Assembly (NCBI RefSeq): GCF_045062605.1
Contig: NZ_JBJGDW010000045.1
Coordinates: forward strand, 1 to 32,137
Direction of reading: 5' to 3'
Length of the DNA: 32,137 nucleotides
DNA from: Deinococcus sp045062605
GTDB taxonomy: Bacteria > Deinococcota > Deinococci > Deinococcales > Deinococcaceae
Within the stretch, counting starts at the first letter, position 1. Each line of letters opens with the position of its first letter. Of this stretch, positions 25,329 through 32,137 are shown piece after piece. The notes under the pieces were generated by a model. It saw only the letters and a list, made by a program, of their open reading frames with translations. It made no database searches and was not told where the DNA came from. The position numbers were made by a program, and so were the translations under genes.

Positions 25329-28307
25329 CTAGCGGACGTTCAGGGTCAGGCGGGCGGCGGGGGCGTCGCTGGGGCTGGCATCTGCCGGGCGCACCTCATA
25401 GGTGACCGTGCTGGCCTGCCCTGCGCTGGGGCCGGGGTTGCTGGTGAAGTTCCAAACACAGCCCGCACCTACTGGCACCGTCTTGCTGCCGATGGTCCGC
25501 TCGCCGCGTTTGACGGTGATGGTATAGGCGTTGCCGCCCCCCACGCCGCCGAAACGGTACGGCGCGGTCACGGTCTCGCCGTCTTTCAGGCTGACGCTGA
25601 GGGTCTGGGTGCAGGCGGCTCCCTGGGCATTGGCGGGGGCCGCCCCCACGGTCACTGGCACGGCGGCCACCTGCTGACCGTTGGCCGAACGAATCGTGTA
25701 GGTTTTTGCGCCCGCGCTGGGGCCGGATACCTGCCGGGTCCAGTTGCCATCCGCGCCCACGGTGAAGCTGCCGATGCTGACGCCGTCCTCCAACGCCTCG
25801 AAGGTCTGTCCTGCCGGGCCAGTTCCCGACAGCGCGAAGCCCGCACCATCTACCTGCGCGCCGCTGGCCGGGCTGCTGACGGTGACCCCGCCCGCGCCTG
25901 CCGGAGTTGCCCCAACGCTGTCTGAGGTGCTGCCCGATACGCTGCCCGCCGCGCCCTGACCACTCGGCGCGACCTGAAGGCGAACTCGGGCGACGACCTG
26001 CCCCGCCGCATTTCGCAGGTCATAGCTCTGCGGCCCCGGCAGCGCGGCCCCGGCCAGAATGTCGGCCTTCCAGGTGCCGTCCGGTCCCACGGTCACGCTG
26101 CCCGCGCGCAGGCCGCTGTGGAACAGCACGAACTGCTCGCCCGCCGGACCGGTGCCGCGCAAGGTCAGCCCGCCTGCGGGCACCTGCGCCCCTTCTGCGG
26201 GTTCGCTGATGACGACAGGAACCGTGCCAGGAGCGGTTGCGCCGGGAGTGGCCGGGGTGGTGCCATCGGCGGAGGGCGTTTGCGGGGTTGTCGCGTCTGG
26301 AGTTGTCGCGTCTGGCACCGTCGTATCTGGTGCAGTGCCTGGAGTTTCCGGCAGTGCCCCGCCCTGCGTATCCGCATCGGTGGGCGCTGCGGTCACGGGC
26401 GGGGTTTCGGTGGACCCTGCGCCCGTGGCATCTGCCCCGCCCACCACGACAGGCAGCGTGGCCATTTCCCCGCCCGCCGCGTTCTTCAGCGTGTAGGTCT
26501 GCGGACCCTGGGGCGCGTCTGCTCCCACGTCCAGACTCCAGGTGCCGTCCGGGGCGACGGGGGCGCTGCCCACCTTGCTGTCACCCAGGAAGACGTCCAC
26601 ATTCTCTCCAGCAGTGCCCGTGCCGCGCAGGGTAAAGCCGCTGGCCGGAACCGCCGCGCCGGGCTGCGGCTCCGTGAAGACCGTCTGCACGGGCAGGCCG
26701 GGCAGGGTCCCGCTGTCGCCCGGCGGGGTGGGCGACGTGGGCGTGGGCACAGCGGGAACGGCAGGCTGACGGTTTTGCAACACCCAGCAGCCGCCCAGTA
26801 GCAACAGCAGCAGCAATGGAATCAACCACAGCGGAAAGCCGCGCCTGCGGGGGGGTGGGGCCACGGGCGGCGCGGGCTTCTCGAAGCGGGCGGGCCGGGG
26901 CGGCTTGAGGGGCGAGGGTCTGGGCGGCGTAGCGGGCGAACCCTGCTGCACGACGGCGCGCGGCGTGGTCTGGACCGTGGTGGAGACCGCTCCGGGCAGA
27001 GGCGTCCCGCTGGCCAGACTGCCGACAAGCACCCCCAGACTGGAAAAGCCGGACGGCAACGCCGCCTTCAGACCGTCCCCCAGACCGGCGATAGGCAGCG
27101 CGCCCAGGCCGCCCGCATGGGCGCGGGTCAATGCAGACAGCACCAGCGGGGTTAGCAGCGCCAGCAGGCGGCGTGAGCTGTCGCCGCTGCCGCCCAGCGC
27201 ACTGCCCAGCCGCCCGGTCACGGCGTTCACATCCCCGAACAGCGAGGCCAGCAGCCCGCGCCCCTGGCCCTCGATGCGCGAGACCTCCACCGGGCTGTCC
27301 AGCAGGTCCGTGTTGACCTGACCGTCCTCACCCGTCAGCGGCGCGAAGGGACGGGCCAGTTTGTCCAGGTCTCCTCCGGTCCCCGCTTTGCCCACCAGCG
27401 CGGCCAGCACCACCGGAAGCGCGGCCAGCGCCGCCTGCTTGCGGACCCCGCCCCCGAAGCCCGCCACCGCGCCGATCTTCTGCCCCACCGGACCACCAAA
27501 CCGCGCCTGGAGGTACTTGAGCAAGCCTTCCGGCGTGCTGGGATCAGGAGGGCTGGTTTCGGCAGGAGTCACGGCAAGCTCTGACGGCACCGATTCTGAC
27601 GGCATGGCCTCTGACGCAGGTTTCTCCAGTGCGACAGGAGCAGACTCAACTGGAACTGGCACGACTGGTGGCGGCTCAACTGCTGGTGCTTCGGCTGGCA
27701 CTTCTGCGGCTGGCGCGACGGGAGCCGTTTCAGGGGCCTCGACTGCCGCTGGCATAATCGTCTCTGCCGCCTCTGGGACGACTGCATCCGCGCCAGCCGC
27801 CCCGGCCAGCCCCAGACCATCCAAGCTCAGACCGCCCAAGCCCACACCGCCCAGCCCCGCCAGCATTGGGGCAATATTCCCAGCCTTCATTCCACGCTGA
27901 CCCAGCGCGCTCAGCAGCAGCGGCAGCGCTATCTGGAGGAGGGTCTGGACCCTGGCCGGGTCTGCTTGCGTCCGGGTAGAGACCTGCGCGGGCAGGGTGT
28001 CCGCCGCCTCTCCCAGCAACACGGGGGCCAGCATTTCCCCGGCCTGCCGCAGGTTGTCCGCGCCGCCCGATTCCTCCAGCGCCTCGGCCACGCTGCCGAA
28101 AGGGGGCAAGGCCCCGACGGCCTCGGCGATCATGGCCTCGCCGTCCGGCGTTTTCGCCGACTCGGCCAGCGCCCCGAGCTGCAATGGCAACCCGGCCTCC
28201 AGCACCCGCCCGGCCACTTCCGGCTCCAGACCCGCCGCCTGGGCCAGCCGCGCCACCGCGCCGGGGTCAAAGAAGGACTGGATCAGATCGGTTGCATTCT
28301 TGGACAT
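25329..28307 (-). CDS. Large membrane protein: two DUF937-like domains, one TM helix, Ig-like repeats (992 aa)
   Basis: Domain order read by eye: DUF937/YidB-like Gly/Leu-rich helical domain (about 5-150); Pro/Ala/Glu-rich linker (about 175-262); a second DUF937-like domain (about 264-420, starting TPEGLLKYLQARFGGPVGQKIG); Pro-rich stretch; basic PPRRRGFP and a membrane helix near 493-513 (LWLIPLLLLLLLGGCWVL); then three similar Ig-like units with the pattern PxxGAxVPAxGFTLRGTGxAGE...DGTW, separated by Thr/Pro linkers, and a final beta domain ending at the stop. Basic residues before the helix place DUF937 inside and Ig units outside. A surface or envelope-linked role is inferred; DUF937 itself has no settled function. 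A TATTCT box lies 7 nt before the ATG. Confidence 0.88.
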   Translation of the reverse strand: MSKNATDLIQSFFDPGAVARLAQAAGLEPEVAGRVLEAGLPLQLGALAESAKTPDGEAMIAEAVGALPPFGSVAEALEESGGADNLRQAGEMLAPVLLGEAADTLPAQVSTRTQADPARVQTLLQIALPLLLSALGQRGMKAGNIAPMLAGLGGVGLGGLSLDGLGLAGAAGADAVVPEAAETIMPAAVEAPETAPVAPAAEVPAEAPAVEPPPVVPVPVESAPVALEKPASEAMPSESVPSELAVTPAETSPPDPSTPEGLLKYLQARFGGPVGQKIGAVAGFGGGVRKQAALAALPVVLAALVGKAGTGGDLDKLARPFAPLTGEDGQVNTDLLDSPVEVSRIEGQGRGLLASLFGDVNAVTGRLGSALGGSGDSSRRLLALLTPLVLSALTRAHAGGLGALPIAGLGDGLKAALPSGFSSLGVLVGSLASGTPLPGAVSTTVQTTPRAVVQQGSPATPPRPSPLKPPRPARFEKPAPPVAPPPRRRGFPLWLIPLLLLLLLGGCWVLQNRQPAVPAVPTPTSPTPPGDSGTLPGLPVQTVFTEPQPGAAVPASGFTLRGTGTAGENVDVFLGDSKVGSAPVAPDGTWSLDVGADAPQGPQTYTLKNAAGGEMATLPVVVGGADATGAGSTETPPVTAAPTDADTQGGALPETPGTAPDTTVPDATTPDATTPQTPSADGTTPATPGATAPGTVPVVISEPAEGAQVPAGGLTLRGTGPAGEQFVLFHSGLRAGSVTVGPDGTWKADILAGAALPGPQSYDLRNAAGQVVARVRLQVAPSGQGAAGSVSGSTSDSVGATPAGAGGVTVSSPASGAQVDGAGFALSGTGPAGQTFEALEDGVSIGSFTVGADGNWTRQVSGPSAGAKTYTIRSANGQQVAAVPVTVGAAPANAQGAACTQTLSVSLKDGETVTAPYRFGGVGGGNAYTITVKRGERTIGSKTVPVGAGCVWNFTSNPGPSAGQASTVTYEVRPADASPSDAPAARLTLNVR

Positions 28308-28314
28308 TTCTCAC

Positions 28315-28320
28315 AGAATA
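28315..28320 (-). promoter_or_regulatory. -10 box (TATTCT) close to the start of the DUF937/Ig gene
   Basis: On the minus strand TATTCT ends 7 nt before the ATG at 28307, compatible with leaderless transcription. The intervening GTGAGAA is a poor and too-close ribosome-binding site. No -35 box is evident. Confidence 0.45.
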
Positions 28321-28413
28321 GGCGAAACGGCAGGCGGGGCAGCGCGCCGGGAGATTCGGACGCCGTCAGGAAACAGCGCAAGCGTGATGGGGACAGCCTG
28401 CACGGCCCCCCGC

Positions 28414-28635
28414 TCAGCGCTCGTTGCCCCGCTTGAAATTCCCGGTCACGCGCGCCATCAGCAGTTGCGCGGCGTGGTCTTCCAGCCCGTTGACCCGCTT
28501 GATAAACCGCTCGGCATCCTTGCCCGCCAGGGTCGTCACAGGCCGTCCGTAATGAGACACGATCACCCGCCCATCCTTCAGCGCCCAGTAATCGAAACGC
28601 CCGTCCAGCAGCTCTCCCCGCGCGTCCTCAGGCAT
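28414..28635 (-). CDS. Small hypothetical protein (73 aa)
   Basis: Unrecognised protein of 73 residues. It begins MPEDARGELLDGRFDYWALK and contains DGRVIVSHYGRPVTTLAGKDAERFIKRVNGLE, a strand-turn-strand-helix pattern, with a basic end (GNFKRGNER). The ATG at 28635 is chosen because the sequence upstream of it (the intergenic palindromes) does not look coding; the frame could extend to 28740. The ribosome-binding site is weak. Codon use resembles its neighbours. It lies between the DUF937/Ig and VOC genes, all on the minus strand. Confidence 0.6.
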   Translation of the reverse strand: MPEDARGELLDGRFDYWALKDGRVIVSHYGRPVTTLAGKDAERFIKRVNGLEDHAAQLLMARVTGNFKRGNER

Positions 28636-28661
28636 TACACGGATTCCGTCTGTTTCGTTAA

Positions 28662-28684
28662 CAAACCGGGACAGCTCCGGTTTG
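28662..28684. promoter_or_regulatory. Operator-like 8-bp inverted repeat CAAACCGG-N7-CCGGTTTG
   Basis: Perfect 8-bp arms (28662-28669 and 28677-28684) with a 7-nt centre, about 27 bp upstream of the 73-residue gene. No T run follows on either strand, so it is more like a protein-binding site than a terminator. Confidence 0.5.
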
Positions 28685-28738
28685 CCAACTCCACGCCCGG
28701 AACCCGTTTCCCTCCTTCTCGCGTCCGCTCGGATTTCC

Positions 28739-28756
28739 ATCGTTTTTGCAAACGAT
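28739..28756. promoter_or_regulatory. Operator-like palindrome ATCGTTT-TTGC-AAACGAT
   Basis: Perfect 7-bp arms around 4 nt, in the same 138-bp gap as the inverted repeat at 28662 and just after the VOC stop codon. The core GCAAACG resembles LacI/GalR-family operators, but no such regulator lies in the window. No T run follows on either strand. Confidence 0.5.
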
Positions 28757-28773
28757 TCAATCGGAGTCCGTCA

Positions 28774-29160
28774 TTACAGCAGAACGCTGGGATGCGAACC
28801 CTCGACGACTTCCAGCCGGTTGCCGAAGATGTCTTTAAGGAAGATGCGCGGAATACCCGCCTCCGCATCGGAGACATAGGGAACGCCGTGCGCGTCGCAG
28901 TGTGCCCCGAACGCGCCGATGTCATCGCAACGCAGCGCTGGATGGCCCTTCTCGCGCGGCACAAAGTCGGGGGCGACGCCCACATGCAGTTGCCGCCCGT
29001 CAGGCAGGGCAAACCACACGCCGCCGTTGTTGAGGAAGGCAGCGGGTTTCCGCAGCTCTGGCAATCCCAGAAAGCCCCCGTAAAAGGCGCGGGCGTCGAC
29101 CTCGCACCCGGCGGGAGCTTCGACTTGGTAGTGATCGAATCCGGTAATCAGGGTGGCCAT
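28774..29160 (-). CDS. VOC-superfamily protein (glyoxalase/dioxygenase-like)
   Basis: Protein of 128 residues with the paired beta-alpha-beta-beta-beta layout of the vicinal oxygen chelate fold. Visible blocks are ITGFDHYQVEAPAGCEVDARAFYGGFLGLPEL at the start, LHVGVAPDFVPREKGHPALRCDDI in the middle and IFLKDIFGNRLEVVEG at the end. Candidate metal ligands are His10 and the terminal Glu in NRLEVVE. VOC proteins include glyoxalases, ring-cleaving dioxygenases and drug-resistance proteins; the substrate here is unknown. The ATG is preceded at 7 nt by TACGCT and has no ribosome-binding site. Same strand as PaaZ, 64 nt downstream of it. Confidence 0.87.
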   Translation of the reverse strand: MATLITGFDHYQVEAPAGCEVDARAFYGGFLGLPELRKPAAFLNNGGVWFALPDGRQLHVGVAPDFVPREKGHPALRCDDIGAFGAHCDAHGVPYVSDAEAGIPRIFLKDIFGNRLEVVEGSHPSVLL

Positions 29161-29167
29161 ATAAAGA

Positions 29168-29173
29168 AGCGTA
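29168..29173 (-). promoter_or_regulatory. Leaderless-type -10 box (TACGCT) for the VOC gene
   Basis: On the minus strand TACGCT ends 7 nt before the ATG at 29160; no Shine-Dalgarno sequence and no clear -35 box. Confidence 0.45.
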
Positions 29174-29224
29174 GCAAGCAGAATCGAATCAGCTTGATAC
29201 TACTTCAGAGACAACAGATTGAGA

Positions 29225-31342
<2,118 letters not shown>

Positions 31343-31445
31343 GGGGACTCCTTGGGACAAAGCGAAAGGACGGCTGATTGGTGGAAATCAGCATACGGGA
31401 TGCGCCGGGAGGGGTTTGAGGGCGAAACGGGAGTCTGGTTGTCCA

Positions 31446-31451
31446 TATGAT
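31446..31451 (+). promoter_or_regulatory. Leaderless-type -10 box (TATGAT) for the SMI1-like gene
   Basis: TATGAT ends 6 nt before the ATG at 31458, with no ribosome-binding site. It lies inside CCATATGATGAACGTATGG, an imperfect inverted repeat. Confidence 0.5.
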
Positions 31452-31457
31452 GAACGT

Positions 31458-32137
31458 ATGGACTGGCTCTTGACCCTGCTGCGCCCGCTCGCCATCAATT
31501 TTGGGCCACCCGCCACCGAACAGCAGATCGGCACGTTCGAGGAGCAGATCGGCGCTGAGTTGCCGGGCGATCTGCGCCAGCTATATCAACTTTTTAACGG
31601 ATATGAAAAGACTGATTCCGCTCATTCGGCTCTGCCCATGCGCCTCCATAGCCTTGAAGAGTCAGTGACTTTGCAGGGCGCAGGGGAGAACTGGCCGGGG
31701 CTGCCTGCCAGAGCGCAACCGTTCTGAACGGATGATCAAAGCAATCACGCTCTGGTCTATCTCTCTGGGCCACTGCGTGGAATGGTGGTTCTGCTTTACC
31801 ACAACGAACCTGATTACGCCCCTCGCTACCGCAGTGCCCTAAGTTTTCTGCTTCACCTTTACACCACCGGAACGATGAACCACTACGAGGAGGATAGTGT
31901 ATCGACTGCCGATCTCCCGGTACTGGAGCCAAGACTCTCATCTTCGCAAACTGCTAAGGATCGGCGGTTGTACCAGATTTGTCGTACAGATTACGAACAG
32001 GCCACAACCGATCAAGAACGCTTCCTGGCTGCGGTGACTGCCATGAATCTGCTGCTTTACGAACCAGTTGTGCGGGTTGAGATTCAGAGACTGAAGGAGG
32101 CGAGATGCATTCTGAAGGCATCTTCGCCTGTCCAGCC
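31458..32137 (+). pseudogene. SMI1/KNR4-family protein, interrupted by an in-frame TGA, truncated by the window end
   Basis: SMI1/KNR4 proteins in bacteria are mostly immunity proteins of toxin systems. The frame opens at 31458 (MDWLLTLLRPLAINFGPPAT) with the typical helix IGTFEEQIGAELPGDLRQLYQLFNG. At 31725-31727 there is a TGA. The same frame then continues open for about 136 codons with good family sequence (TDDQSNHALVYLSGPLRGMVVLLYHNEPDYAPRYRS). The family motif here is FWTDDxSN, so the TGA stands exactly where a Trp (TGG) codon is expected. One base change, or a sequencing error, explains it. The last 76 bases are the terminal inverted repeat and the frame is still open at the edge. Confidence 0.85.
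32062..32137. repeat. Right arm of the 76-bp terminal inverted repeat
   Basis: Exact reverse complement of bases 2-77. It encodes the last visible 25 or so residues of the SMI1/KNR4-like frame that starts at 31458, and the frame is still open at the window edge. Whatever lies beyond this end should also lie beyond the left end, in inverted orientation. Confidence 0.97.

Overview
The window is a GC-rich bacterial chromosome segment that most likely comes from a Deinococcus species. The basis is the glutaminyl-tRNA synthetase with a C-terminal YqeY/GatB-type appendage (a known Deinococcus trait), the many genes that seem to be read from leaderless promoters (a TAnnnT box 5-7 nt before the start codon, as described in Deinococcus), and the overall gene content. 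I found no phage, insertion sequence, CRISPR array, rRNA or tRNA. No gap between genes exceeds 300 bases.

Layout. 1-2252: window edge, then the groES-groEL chaperonin operon on the minus strand with its promoter and terminator. 2502-4727: a tightly overlapping GGDEF / nucleoside deaminase / Nudix operon, the Nudix gene broken by a one-base frameshift, then a GNAT acetyltransferase. 4816-7956: an M23 peptidase and a pair of M16 peptidase subunits. 8009-12377: a class III CoA-transferase, another GNAT and glnS. 12487-15415: three membrane proteins (DUF421, MscS channel, DUF2254). 15492-17476: an ECF sigma factor and an anti-sigma factor with a large predicted extracytoplasmic sensor. 17514-19572: a three-gene minus-strand operon (DinB-like, methyltransferase-like, double GNAT). 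19806-20828: an acidic/RGG-repeat protein with three 126-bp repeats. 20979-21815: a DMT-type transporter. 21819-24427: a divergent pair, an isopropylmalate/homocitrate/Re-citrate-synthase-like enzyme and a citrate synthase fused to a MerR-like DNA-binding domain, sharing a 62-bp palindrome-rich promoter. 24431-25194: a MerR-like regulator with an overlapping 58-residue gene. 25329-28307: a 992-residue DUF937/Ig-like membrane protein. 28414-31342: a small unknown gene, a VOC protein and bifunctional PaaZ. 31458-end: an SMI1/KNR4-family gene with an in-frame TGA, running off the window.

The window ends are unusual: bases 2-77 are the exact reverse complement of bases 32062-32137. This suggests either a contig bounded by a repeat or a true inverted repeat flanking the segment.

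The most original biology is probably the enzyme-regulator pair at 21819-24427, followed by the RGG-repeat protein, the hidden 58-residue/MerR operon with an operator inside a 19-bp promoter spacer, and the complementary M16 pair. All functional statements come from reading motifs by eye; no database search was run.
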